DNA of 64,000 nucleotides from JACRCT01 sp049841135 (GTDB taxonomy: Bacteria > Myxococcota > Myxococcia > Myxococcales > UBA5297): assembly GCA_049841135.1 (NCBI GenBank), contig JASGHK010000005.1, positions 744,001 through 808,000 on the forward strand, read 5' to 3'. Of the stretch, positions 34,726-44,164 are shown one piece after another. Numbering within the stretch: the stretch's first letter is position 1; each line of letters starts with the position of its first letter. The notes beneath the pieces were generated by a model. That model saw nothing but the letters and a program-made list of their open reading frames with translations, was not told the origin of the DNA and did no database searches. The position numbers were made by a program, and so were the translations under genes.

Positions 34726-37700
34726 CTACTGGCCGGCGAGCGCCGCGGCCTCGTCCGCGGTGAGCGCGCGGTTGAAGAGCCGCACGTCGTCGAGCGCGCC
34801 CTGGAAGCCGCGTCCGATCTCCAGCGGATCGCCATTGGCCGTGGCCGCGGTGCCGGTGCCTGAGTAGGCGAGCTTCCCGTCGAGGTAGATCTTCACGGCC
34901 GTCCCCGACTGCGTCGCCGCGATGTGGTGCCAGACGGCGGTGTCCAGCTTCCGGCCGACCGTCCCCGCGACGCCGCTCGCCGAGCCGTTGAGCTCGACCA
35001 CGTCGTGGGGGGCCTGGTCGCTCAGGCGCAGCACGTAGCCGCTGCCCTTGCTCACGAGGGCCGCGGCGGGCGTCAACGCCTCGGCCTTGGCCCAGAGCGT
35101 GATGCTGTAGTCGCCGGTCAGGTCGAGCGCGCCCGCGTCGGCCGCGGAGAGGAGGCCCGTCCCGAAGCGGTAGGCCGACTCGTCGGCCCCGAAGCGATCC
35201 ACGGTCAGCGCGACGCCTCCCTGCCCGGCGAGGTCGTTCCCGTTCCCGCTCGTGTCCACGGCGTCGCGGGAGAAGAACCACTGGCCCACCACGCCCGCGG
35301 GCCGATACGCCAGGTGCAGCCTTCTGGCGGTCCCGTTCGTAGAGGCCGGCACCAAGTTCGCGAACAACCCGGTCAGCCTGACCGTCATCACCTGGTCCGC
35401 GGGGACGCCGCGCGTCCACGAGGCGCTGCCGCCGTACTGCCCGGGGCTCGCCACGAAGCCCTCGACGAGCGAGAACGGCGTCCCAGTCAGGTCGACGTTC
35501 ACCGTGGCCGAGTCGCCCAGGCAGGTGACCTCGCCGTACCGGAACTGATAGCTGGCGCTCAGCGCGGTGCTGAAGGTGAAGTCGTCCGTCGTCACCACCA
35601 GCGTCGCCGGGTCGACCCGCACGCGCGTCCACGAGGTGGTGAAGGTCCGGCCATACGCATCCAGGATGCTGAACGCGGCGCTCTCATTGAAGCCTGCTCC
35701 CGTCTTCAGCAGCGTCAGGTATTCGGCCGGCGTCGTCACCATGTCCTTGCACCACGCCAGCCAGGGCATCGACGCCAACCCGCGGACATAGAGCGTGTAC
35801 TCGCCGTCGGCTGCCGAGGGGTTGGCCGCCCTGAGGTCCGCGCACCGGAACGGCAGGAGGCACGCGGCGGTCCCCAGGCCGTCGTTGCACGCCGTGGGCG
35901 CGTTGCAGGTCAGGCCCGCGGTGGCGCAGTCCGGCTCGCAGGTCCCGTTGTGATCGTTGTCCTGCTGCCCGGCCGGACAGGCATCGCACCGGTCGCCGAT
36001 GTAGCCGCCGGTGCAGACACAGGTCGCCGTGCCCGAGGCGTCGCTGCAGGCGCCGCGGACGCAGCCGAGCACCACCGTCTCGCAGGTGGGCTGGCAGAAC
36101 CCGTCGCCGTCGTTGTCCTGGAGCCCGAAGCTCGCAGGGGCACACCGCGGGCGTGGCCGAGCCGATGACCGCCGAGGGCTCGCTCGCCACGTACGGGCGC
36201 ACGGTGAGGAAGTCGAGAAGGACGGGCGACTCGTAGGCCTCGACCTTGATCGGATCGTCCCCGACCACGTTGGTCCCGGAGGCGACGGAGGCGCCGTCCA
36301 GCTTCAGCTCGACCTGTCCGCTGCCCATGCGCTGGAGCGTGAAGCGGTGCCACGCGCCGGCCGCCGTGAGGGTCGTCTGGGCGGTGCCAGCGACGAAGGA
36401 CGTCCCGTTCTGGATGACCGCCGCGGTCCCGAAGCCGAGCGTGGTGGACGTGCCTGCCGTGAACCAGGCCCGGGCCTCCAGCGTGACGTCGTCGCCGAAG
36501 GTCCGGCGGGTGAGCGCATGCGAAGGCCGCGGCGTGAAATACGGCTGGTTCGCCTGGCCGATGGTGACCTGGCCCCCGAGGACGAGGACCTGCTCGCCAC
36601 CCGGGAGCCACTTCGTGGTGTCCATCGCGGTGCCGCTGAAGTCGTCGAAGAAGGTGAACACCTCGTCCCCGTTCAGGGTCGGCGCCTGGGCCCGGTCCTG
36701 GCCGAAGAACAGCGTGAGGGACGTGTCGCCGATGCCGAGCGCGTTCGGCCGGACCCACACGGTGGCCTGGGCACCCGGCGTGAACGACTCGATCCAGTAC
36801 GCGAGCTGTTGGCTGGCGCCGTCGACGAAGCGCAGGTCCGCGAAGTCCGGCTGCATCCCCTCGAGCCAGGGAACGACCAGGCGCACCGGATACCCCGCGA
36901 GCTCGAGGGTCGAGGTCACGGTCACCGGCGCCGCCAGGCACCAACGCCCGCAGAGCCCGGCAGAGCAGGAGGTGTTCGTCGTGCAGACGTGGCCGCAGCC
37001 GCCGCAGTGGTTGGGGTCAGTCAGGAGATCCGTGCAGAAGGCGCTCGCGCCGGTGCCGCACAGGTCCGGCTTGGCCGCGGGACACTGGCAGCTCCCGCCG
37101 AGGCACTGCTGCCCGCTGGGGCAGGCCTGGCCGCAGGCGCCGCAGTTGGCGGCGTCCGTCTTCGTGTTCGCGCAGTACGTCGGCGCGGAGGCCGGACAGG
37201 CGGTCTGGGCCGAGGTGCAGGCCGGGACGCAGGTTCCGTTGGAGCAGAGCTGGCCGGGATCGCAGGTCTTGCCGCAGGTGCCGCAGTTCAGGACATCGGT
37301 CGAGAGCCTGGTGCAGAAAGCGGCCGCGCCCGCTCCACACGCATCCGGCGTCGCCTCGGGGCAGGTGCACTCGCCCTCGAGGCACTGCTGGCCCGCGGGG
37401 CAGGCCGCGCCGCATTCGCCGCAGTTGGCGGCGTCGGTCTTCGTGTCCGCGCAGTAGGTGGGCGCTGCGGCCGGGCACGCGGTCTGCGACGCGGAGCAGG
37501 TCTGGACGCACTCGCCATCGCTGCACACCTGGCCGGCCGCGCAGACCTTGCCGCAGCCGCCGCAGTTGGCGCTGTCGGTCTTGGTGCTGGCGCAGAAGGT
37601 GGGCGCGTTGGGCGGACACGCCGTCTGGGTGGCCGGGCAGCCCTGGACGCACTGGGCGTTGGAACAGAGCTGGCCCGCTGCGCAGGCCTTGCCGCACTCC

Positions 37701-37978
37701 CCGCAGTTGGTGGGGTCGGCCTTGAAGGACGTGCAGAACGCCGCCTCGCCCGTGCCGCAGGCGTTGGGCGTCGCCGCCGGGCAGGCACAGACGGAGTCGA
37801 CGCAGCGCTGGCCCGCCGCGCAGACCGTCCCGCAGGCACCGCAGTTGAGCGGATCGCCAGAGAGCTTGCGGCACTCGCCGCCGCAGCCGGTGGTTCCGTC
37901 GGCACAGACGACGGTGGGCTGACTGCAGGCGTCGAGGAACACCAACGCGAGTCCGAGCACGCAAGCGCGTTTGAGCAT
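34726..37978 (-). pseudogene. Cys-rich lipoprotein with DUF2341, GON-like and LamG-like domains; one frameshift
   Basis: From the ATG at 37978: lipobox FLDAC, then eight Cys modules of 35-45 residues (phrases TKTDAANCGACGQAC, CPSGQQCLGGSC). Residues about 345-460 match DUF2341 (YPVRLVVPWLEGMQPDFADL, then QATVWVRPNALG, TSLTLFFGQD), followed by a jelly-roll-like region. Near 36139 one base must be skipped (from SATPAVCP to SFGLQDNDGDGFCQ). The rest has an EGF-like segment (CVCTGGYIGDRCDAC), a GON-like domain (NPSAADGEYTLYV, KDMVTTPAEYLTLLKTG, VRVDPATLVVTTDDFTF, VNVDLTGTPFSLV) and a LamG-like fold (DTSGNGNDLAGQGG, WHHIAATQSG, GALDDVRLFNRAL). The intact pieces are 35684-37978 and 34726-36075. Confidence 0.78.
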
Positions 37979-38375
37979 GAAGACGGTCCTTGGGCGGTGG
38001 GCAGACGGGCGCCATGGTCCGCTGCGGATCCCCCAGCGTCAACTCGCTGCCTCGAGACGCGGCCGAGTCTCGTCACCGACGCCAACGGCCTGTCGTCTGC
38101 GCGCCCAGAATGGACTCCGCCGAGGACCGGCAGCGCCTCGTCGCGAGGCGCAGGCCATGGCCCCGGCAGTCGCGCACGATGCGCCCGTCGGGAGCTTCGC
38201 CCGCAGGCTGCGCCTCGTCTCGCTCGAACTCGTCGAGCGCGTGCTTCCCGCCGCTTTCTACCGGTCGGGGTCGAGCGGCAGGACGCGAGTCGGCGCCCCA
38301 GCCGTGTGCGCCTTCGCGCCGCGGGCGGGGATTTGCCTGGCCCCGCCGACGTCCTGGAATAACCGTTCGCGCTCC

Positions 38376-38579
38376 TCAGCCAGGAACCGACGAGGGCTTG
38401 CTGGACTCGACCGGCTTGGCCCCTTCGAGGCGCGCCCTCTCCTCCTTCTCCAGCTTGCGCTGCTTGCGCTTCGCCTCCTTCTCCTGCTGCCACTCGAGAC
38501 GCGCGAGCTCCTTCTGTCGCTTGAGGAACGAGGGATTCTGGGCCAAGTCCTTCTCCTTTTCCGGGCCACCTTGCTGCAT
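38376..38579 (-). CDS. Small highly charged protein
   Basis: 67 residues, about half Lys, Glu, Arg or Gln, predicted as one long helix (segments LKRQKELARLEWQQEKEAKR and LEKEERARLEGAK). The start ATG at 38579 is preceded only by a weak TTGGA. Composition unlike random high-GC shadow frames, and no better gene overlaps it, so it is probably real. Function unknown. Confidence 0.4.
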   Translation of the reverse strand: MQQGGPEKEKDLAQNPSFLKRQKELARLEWQQEKEAKRKQRKLEKEERARLEGAKPVESSKPSSVPG

Positions 38580-38633
38580 TCCAACAGGCGGAACGCTCGA
38601 AGTTGCTGAGCGAGCCGCAACGACTAGGTGAGC

Positions 38634-38817
38634 TTACCGCCCTGATGGAGTGAAGCCCAAGCGAGGAGCCTTCGACTCGCCCTGCCTCGAGCTCGAAGAC
38701 TTTCCCGTTGTGGGTGAAGTAGCGAAACCCCGCCGCCGTGGCCCGGTCCGCCACCTCGGGCAGCAAACCGGTCCCTTCATAGACCTCCGACTTCCTGATC
38801 GTCTTGGTGACTTTCAC
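38634..38817 (-). CDS. Small protein, C-terminus uncertain
   Basis: A GTG at 38817 has AGGAG eight bases upstream. It encodes MKVTKTIRKSEVYEGTGLLP, then VADRATAAGFRYFTHNGKVF, a compact and normal-looking sequence. The original frame has no nearby stop; a one-base shift near 38655 would end it as GFTPSGR at the TAA at 38634-38636. About 60 residues. Function unknown; another possible indel case. Confidence 0.45.
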
Positions 38818-39530
38818 GATGGAGACTCCTGTGCCTGGTGCTCAGGGCGCCTCGAAGGCCGCCTCTGCGCCTGCTGGGTAACCTAGGCTTCGTTTCCATC
38901 ACGAACACGGTGCTCGAATAGTGGATTCCGGAGTAAGGCCCTGCTCATTCGCTCGTCCCTCAAGGCTCCTGAAGAGCGTCCGGCGGCCCGGCCGCCTGCC
39001 AAGCCTGTGGTCTACCGCCATGCGACTCAAGCGGAGCGGGACATCCGGACCCTTCGCGTCGAACCGCGCGCCATGGCCATGGCGGGCCCTCGCCTTGTCG
39101 CCGAGCGTCGAGTTCGTCCCCCAGCAGCGCAGCGGCGAAGCCCTTGGCGACCTTGGCCCCTTGGCGACCTTGGCGCTTCAAGATGAGCAACCCGTCCTTC
39201 CCTTCGTCCTGCGCTCACACACCGCCCGAGCCTCGGAGGGCCTCGGAATGAGCGTCGTGGAGGACTTCACCTGGCGTTCGGGGAGGGAGCCAGGTACGAG
39301 CGGCTCTTGCCCATGGAGCTCGGCGACCGGGCCGCGGAAGAGGTCGTTGCTAAGGTTGCCTAGAACGTTCCGAAGCCGATCGCCAAGGTGGCGAAGAAGA
39401 AGCCGCTCGGAAGGAGGACGAAGCGCCGAAGCCAAGGAGAGCAACGAGTAGGAAGCCAAGAGGGGGAATGGACTTTCGTCCTGACGTTGGCTATGAAGCC
39501 ATCTCCCTCTCCGGAATAGCGGGTCGGGAG
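38818..39530. other. Gene-free stretch with possible decayed coding remnants
   Basis: More than 700 bases without a convincing gene. On the + strand around 39250-39360 a frame reads LHLAFGEGARYERLLPMELG and ends AAEEVVAKVA at a TAG, which looks like a real protein end, but no start belongs to it. A Lys-rich stretch follows (KPIAKVAKKK). Lower GC than the neighbours in the last 150 bases, where the cold-shock promoter should lie. Confidence 0.4.
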
Positions 39531-39532
39531 CC

Positions 39533-39551
39533 GAGAGCACTTCTTGCTCTC
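39533..39551 (+). promoter_or_regulatory. Leader hairpin of the cold-shock gene
   Basis: GAGAGCA (39533-39539) and TGCTCTC (39545-39551) form a seven-pair stem with a five-base loop, ending 29 bases before the start codon. Cold-shock mRNAs often have structured 5' leaders; a regulatory role here is inferred from position only. Confidence 0.35.
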
Positions 39552-39580
39552 GAGCTTGAGAAGAAACGAGCAACAGCAAA

Positions 39581-39784
39581 ATGGCAACTGGTACCGTGAA
39601 GTGGTTCAACGATGCGAAGGGCTTCGGCTTCATCACGCAGGATGGCGGTGGCGAGGACGTGTTCTGCCACCACACCGCGATTCAGGCGGAGGGCTTCCGC
39701 ACTCTGGCCGAGGGCCAGAAGGTGCAGTTCGACGTGACCAAGGGCCAGAAGGGCCTGCAGGCCGCGAACGTCCGCCCCCTCTGA
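39581..39784 (+). CDS. cspA: Cold-shock protein (CspA family)
   Basis: 67 residues, the full length of the family. A single cold-shock domain (five-strand OB fold) with RNP1 as KGFGFITQ (residues 13-20) and RNP2 as DVFCHH (residues 26-31; the usual residue before HH is Val or Ser-like, here Cys). Starts MATGTVKWFNDAKG as in most relatives. Binds single-stranded RNA/DNA and melts mRNA structure. An A-rich leader without a strong Shine-Dalgarno precedes it, and a good intrinsic terminator follows 22 bases after the stop, so it is a single-gene transcript. Confidence 0.95.
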   Translation: MATGTVKWFNDAKGFGFITQDGGGEDVFCHHTAIQAEGFRTLAEGQKVQFDVTKGQKGLQAANVRPL

Positions 39785-39806
39785 TTCCTGGCAGATGAAG
39801 TCGCAC

Positions 39807-39843
39807 GAAGCCCGGTCCTACCAAGGCCCGGGCTTCTCTTTTT
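39807..39843 (+). terminator. Intrinsic terminator of the cold-shock gene
   Basis: GAAGCCCGG (39807-39815) pairs with CCGGGCTTC (39828-39836) and is followed by TCTTTTT. The best rho-independent terminator in the window. Confidence 0.85.
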
Positions 39844-39984
39844 GCGCGAGCCGACACCGCGCGTCCCCGTGCAGGCCGCCCGGGAACCTCTGCTCGTACC
39901 GGACGGTCATCTTGGCCGCCAGATCGCGCAGCCCTCTCGGTCGGCCTGGCGCTGGGCGAGGTCGCTGAAGAACGCCGCCCGAGG

Positions 39985-40024
39985 GCCACTTCGTGGTCCA
40001 TCGCGGTGCCGCTGAAGTCGTCGA
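39985..40024 (-). pseudogene. 40-bp fragment copied from the DUF2341 lipoprotein gene
   Basis: These 40 bases match 36607-36648 with no mismatch except a two-base deletion. In the intact gene this encodes the end of the DUF2341 domain (DDFSGTAMDTTKW); here it reads SGTAMD and then breaks. Upstream on the leftward strand a frame reads EPAVLARTLNSD, possibly more of a related gene. The whole 39844-40260 stretch has no intact gene. Confidence 0.6.
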
Positions 40025-40260
40025 GTCAGAGTTCAGGGTCCGCGCCAAGACCGCCGGCTCAGGTTCCGCCTCGCCGCCGTCCAGCCTCTCGGCGGCACTT
40101 CGCCGGACGGGCCAAGCTCGTGGCCAAGCCGAAGGGCGAGAGGTGGAGGACTTCCTCACCTCGGAAAGCTCACGCCGGTGGCTGGGACCGCACGGCGTAA
40201 CCCTGCCGCGGGGACGCTAGGATGGGCTTCGGCGTCAGCGCTCCCCTCAGCGAGGTTCCG

Positions 40261-41283
40261 ATGCCCGTGCCCAGACCGATTCGGTCCCTGCCCCCGCTCC
40301 TGTGCGCCGCACTCGTCATCGGATGCGGCGCTCGCTCCGATCCCAAGGACGCAGGCTCCGGCGACGACGCCGCGGCCGCTGCGAATCTCGACGGAGGGTC
40401 GGTCGACGCCGCGACCAGGACCGCTGCGGATGCCGGCTCGCCCGACGGCGCGACGACCGGAGAGGACGCCGGCGACGTCCGGGCCGACGCTGCCTCCGCC
40501 GACGCCGCAGCTGCTGCGGACGGCGCACGGATCCTCGACCCCGACGCATCCGTCGGCGGCGATGGCTCGGTGGGCACCATCGCCATCTACGTTGCCGGGG
40601 ACCTCTCTCCGGTCGTCTTTGGCGACGGGCTCGCCGGGCAGACGCCGTACGACTACGAGATCGCCCTCAGCCGGTACGACGTCCTGCGCAGCGAGACGGA
40701 CCCCTCACCCGTGCTCTGCTTCGACCTCGGCTCGACGCCCGTCGTGGTCGACGTGGCCACGGACAACCTCGTCGGCACGTGCCGGACGGCCGACGTCCCG
40801 TCGGGCAGCTACACCTACGGTCGCACGCGCGTCGACTGGGCCCGATACACGGTCGACGGCGTCTACCACTACCTGGGCCAGGGCCTGCCCGGGAAGTTCG
40901 TCTACTTCCGCGCCTACTCCGACACCGACTACGCCGGGAAGCACTACGTCGCGGGGACCGGCACCGTCACCTTCATCGGCACGACCACCGCCGAGACCCC
41001 AGTCGTCTATGGCACGCCGCCAAGCGTCGGCGGAGTGAGCTTCACGGTCGTCGGGGGCGAGTGCTTCATGACCTTCCCGTACACGGTCCCGTTGCCCATC
41101 GATCAGCAGGACACCGGGGCGCACTGGGCCCGCTTCCACTGGAAGGTCTGGGAGAGCTTCCGCTGGACCGACGTGGCGCTGGCTGGCTACCAGACCGGGG
41201 TCTGGGACGTCGACGCGGTCGGCACCGAGGCGGTGGGGATGTACGGCGTCTCGAGCTATTACGTCACCTCGTCCGTCGATTGA
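40261..41283 (+). CDS. Asp/Ala-linker lipoprotein of unknown function
   Basis: 340 residues from the ATG at 40261 (GAGG six bases upstream), chosen over the ATG at 40222 because it gives a normal lipoprotein signal (LLCAALVIGC). A linker of about 80 residues rich in Asp, Ala and Gly follows (ADAASADAAAAADG). The C-terminal 230 residues are strand-rich with many Tyr/Val (GSYTYGRTRVDWARYTVDG, GVSFTVVGGECFMTFPYTVP), looking like a beta-sandwich. No recognised family or catalytic site. Likely surface-exposed. Confidence 0.65.
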   Translation: MPVPRPIRSLPPLLCAALVIGCGARSDPKDAGSGDDAAAAANLDGGSVDAATRTAADAGSPDGATTGEDAGDVRADAASADAAAAADGARILDPDASVGGDGSVGTIAIYVAGDLSPVVFGDGLAGQTPYDYEIALSRYDVLRSETDPSPVLCFDLGSTPVVVDVATDNLVGTCRTADVPSGSYTYGRTRVDWARYTVDGVYHYLGQGLPGKFVYFRAYSDTDYAGKHYVAGTGTVTFIGTTTAETPVVYGTPPSVGGVSFTVVGGECFMTFPYTVPLPIDQQDTGAHWARFHWKVWESFRWTDVALAGYQTGVWDVDAVGTEAVGMYGVSSYYVTSSVD

Positions 41284-41637
41284 ATTCGCGGTGCATCCGG
41301 CGTCGCGGATGCTCGTCCTGGTCGGGCTCTGCCTGGCGTTGCTGCGACGCAAGCCGTCCCGGTAGGAAGGCACCGAAACCTCTGTCGGGATGGCGACTTG
41401 AAGGCGGCCCTGACACTTCCAGGAAAGTTCTGGCCACGGAGTGCGTGGGTCCTTTCCATGAGGCCGCTCCACGAAGAGAGCCCGCGCGAGATCTCGGAGG
41501 CCGTCGAGGCGCGTGACTCTCGACGGGCGCTCCCGGAGGAACCGGCTCGGCCCGCCGCGCCTTTCCAGAGCAAACGGCAGCGGGCCATGGTCGCGCGGGC
41601 CTCGCTCGACCAGCGCCGAAATCGAAGGGGGAAGACC
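41284..41637. other. Gene-free region before a Cys-rich lipoprotein
   Basis: 354 bases. Right after the stop at 41283 a short frame (41292-41365) reads MLVLVGLCLALLRRKPSR and stops, a hydrophobic helix plus basic tail as in C-terminal sorting signals, but it has no protein attached. No hairpin terminator is obvious. The rest should contain the promoter of the next gene. Confidence 0.35.
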
Positions 41638-44046
41638 ATGTGCCGCACGCTGTTGCTTGCCTGCCTCGCCACGTTGACCGTGCTCGCGACCGGCTGTCCG
41701 AGCCCGCCTGGAACCCCCGACGCCGGTCAGAGCTGTGCGCCGCTGGCGCGCTGCAAGTCCCAGTGCGTCGACCTGCAGACCGACGAGGCGAACTGCGGCA
41801 TCTGCGGCGAGGCCTGCAGCGCCGCCAGCCTGTGCATCAAGGCCCAGTGCTACCCGAAGACCTGCGCGAACCCCTCCTGCTCCGCGGGCCAGGTCTGCGT
41901 CGGCAACAAGTGCGTGGAGGAGGCGTGCGTGGACGTCAAGTGCGGCACGGGCGAGGTCTGCTCGGGCGGCACCTGCAAGTCCAGCTGCGTCCCCGACGCT
42001 CCCTGCACTCCGGCGGAGGACTGCAAGGTGGGCACGACCGCCTGCAGCGGCGGCGTCGCCACCTGCAACGCGACCGGCAACGCCGACGACGGCACCCCCT
42101 GCGGCCAGGACCAGGAGTGCCGGGGAGGCGCCTGCGTCGCCGTCGACCTCTGCGCCGACGTGACCTGCACCGGCGTGAACAAGCACTGCGACCCGGCGAC
42201 GGGGCGCTGCGTGAGGTGCCTGAAGGAGGCCGACTGCAGCGGCGCCCTGCCGCATTGCGACCTCTCCAGCAAGAGGTGCGTCGAGTGCCTCGGCGAGTCC
42301 GACTGCGCCGCCAGCACGGTGAGCCATTTCTGCGACCGGGGGACGAAGACCTGCACCGGCTGCGCCAGCGCCTCCGACTGCACGACCGCCGCGGCCCCGG
42401 CCTGCCTCACCAGCGAGCACCGCTGCGTGGCCTGCGTCGCCGACCTGGACTGCGCCAGTGACCCGGCCGCCCCGTTCTGCGACCCGGCCAGGCACACCTG
42501 CGTGGCCTGCGCCGAGGACGCCGACTGCGGCTTCGGCTTCGTCTGCGACCCCGACGGGCCCCGCTGCGTGGAGTGCCTGGCCGACGCCGACTGCAAGCTC
42601 AGCCTGGTCGGTCCGCTCTGCGACACGACCACCCACCGCTGCCTGGAGTGCCGGACCGGGGCCGACTGCCCCTTCGAGCGGAAGGGGTGTGAGAGCGGCC
42701 TCTGCGGCAGCTGCCAGCAGGACTCCGACTGCCCCGGCCCCACCGACCTCTGCGGGGACCAGCGCTGCCACTGCCTGGCCGACTCCGACTGCGGCGGCAA
42801 CGCCCCGGTCTGCGACGTCACCCCTGGCGTCCTGGTGTGCGGGTGCACCGAGAGCAGCCAGTGCCCGACCGGCCGGGTCTGCGACACCATCTCCGATTCG
42901 CGGGGCACCTGCGTCGTCCCCTGCACCGTGGCCGCCGGCGCCTGCGATCCGCTCGGCCAGAGGCCCTTCTGCAACTCCGCCACCGGCCTGCCCCTGACCG
43001 GGCTCTGCGTGGCCTGCCGCAACAACGAGGACTGCGTGACCGCCGGCCTGGGATCGTTCTGCACCCTCGAGGGTTGCCTCGGCTGCCTGGCCGACTCCGA
43101 CTGCACCGACCCCGCCAAGCCCAAGTGCCGCGGCACGTGCGTGGGCTGCGGGAGCTGGCAGGACTGCCCGGCCGGCCAGGGCTGCAACTTCGCCACTCAT
43201 ACCTGCGGCTCGTGCGTGGACGAGTACGACTGCCCCTCGACCCATCCCTACTGCGAAGCGGGCGTGTGCAAGGCCACCGCCAATCCGGGCGCGGACGCGG
43301 GCACCGGGCCCTGCCCGCAGGGGTGCCAGGCCGACGAGGTGTGCGACTCCTCGACCGACACCTGCGTCCAGTGCCTCGCCGACACCGACTGCGCGGCGCA
43401 CCACGCTCCGTTGAGCCTCTGCGACACCGTCCAGAAGGTCTGCGTCCACTGCAAGACCTCGGAGGACTGCCCCTACTCGGCCCCGAGCTGCTTCCAGAGC
43501 TCCTGCCTGTCGTCCTGCCTGAACAACGACTGCAAGGCGCCGCTGACCGGCGGGACCGACCTGCGCTGCCACTGCGCCACCAGCGCCGACTGCGGCGGGG
43601 ACGCACCGGTCTGCCTCCCGAGCAAGACCTGCGGCTGCTCCACGAGCGCGGACTGCGGCGCCGGCATGCTGTGCAACCCTCGCGACGGGGCCTGCCACAA
43701 GCCCTGCAGCCAGGTCCCGTGCCGGCAGGACAGCATGGCGTGGAGCTGCTCCGCCACCGGGCCGTACGTGGGGCTCTGCCTGCCCTGCGAGAGCGATGCC
43801 GCCTGCGCCGCCGAGAGCAGCGGAGGCTCCCCGTACTGCACGCCCTACGGCTGCGCCAAGTGCCGCACCACCGCGGACTGCCCGGCGAGCGCCAAGCTCT
43901 GCAAGGGGGTCTGCATGGAGTGCGAGAGCTTCAGCGACTGCGCCAGCCCCGCCGCAGGCTGCAACTCCACGTCCTTCACCTGCGGCTCCTGTGTCAGCGG
44001 GAGCGACTGCCCTTCGGGAAGCTGCGTCTCCAACACCTGCCGCTGA
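41638..44046 (+). CDS. Very Cys-rich lipoprotein (802 residues)
   Basis: ATG at 41638 with AAGGGGGA upstream. Lipobox VLATGC. Almost the whole mature protein consists of small disulfide modules, in several subtypes: a 43-residue unit at the start (VDLQTDEANCGICGEAC), then some fifteen units of 35-45 residues built on ECLADADC, CVACVADLDCAS, CGCTESSQCPTGRVCD and CHCATSADCGGDAPVC. More than 100 cysteines in total. No globular enzyme domain. Related in style to the giant lipoprotein at 19.3 kb but with a different repeat and no DUF1566-like head. Probably an extended surface fibre. Confidence 0.75.
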   Translation: MCRTLLLACLATLTVLATGCPSPPGTPDAGQSCAPLARCKSQCVDLQTDEANCGICGEACSAASLCIKAQCYPKTCANPSCSAGQVCVGNKCVEEACVDVKCGTGEVCSGGTCKSSCVPDAPCTPAEDCKVGTTACSGGVATCNATGNADDGTPCGQDQECRGGACVAVDLCADVTCTGVNKHCDPATGRCVRCLKEADCSGALPHCDLSSKRCVECLGESDCAASTVSHFCDRGTKTCTGCASASDCTTAAAPACLTSEHRCVACVADLDCASDPAAPFCDPARHTCVACAEDADCGFGFVCDPDGPRCVECLADADCKLSLVGPLCDTTTHRCLECRTGADCPFERKGCESGLCGSCQQDSDCPGPTDLCGDQRCHCLADSDCGGNAPVCDVTPGVLVCGCTESSQCPTGRVCDTISDSRGTCVVPCTVAAGACDPLGQRPFCNSATGLPLTGLCVACRNNEDCVTAGLGSFCTLEGCLGCLADSDCTDPAKPKCRGTCVGCGSWQDCPAGQGCNFATHTCGSCVDEYDCPSTHPYCEAGVCKATANPGADAGTGPCPQGCQADEVCDSSTDTCVQCLADTDCAAHHAPLSLCDTVQKVCVHCKTSEDCPYSAPSCFQSSCLSSCLNNDCKAPLTGGTDLRCHCATSADCGGDAPVCLPSKTCGCSTSADCGAGMLCNPRDGACHKPCSQVPCRQDSMAWSCSATGPYVGLCLPCESDAACAAESSGGSPYCTPYGCAKCRTTADCPASAKLCKGVCMECESFSDCASPAAGCNSTSFTCGSCVSGSDCPSGSCVSNTCR

Positions 44047-44164
44047 GCCCGTAGAAGCCCGAAACCGACATCGACGCATCGGCCCGTCGGCGGACCTCCG
44101 TAGACGGCTGTCGCAGCAAAATCACACGCACTCGGCGCGCTCCTGCGCCTGGGGAGGAACCCAA

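Noticed and set aside
39178..39675. Leftward 165-residue frame over the cold-shock gene start
   Set aside because: Antisense to a certain gene and its leader; sequence has no domain.
40705..44079. A 1124-codon leftward open frame opposite the 802-residue Cys-rich lipoprotein
   Set aside because: Shadow of a cysteine-codon-rich gene; no family resemblance.
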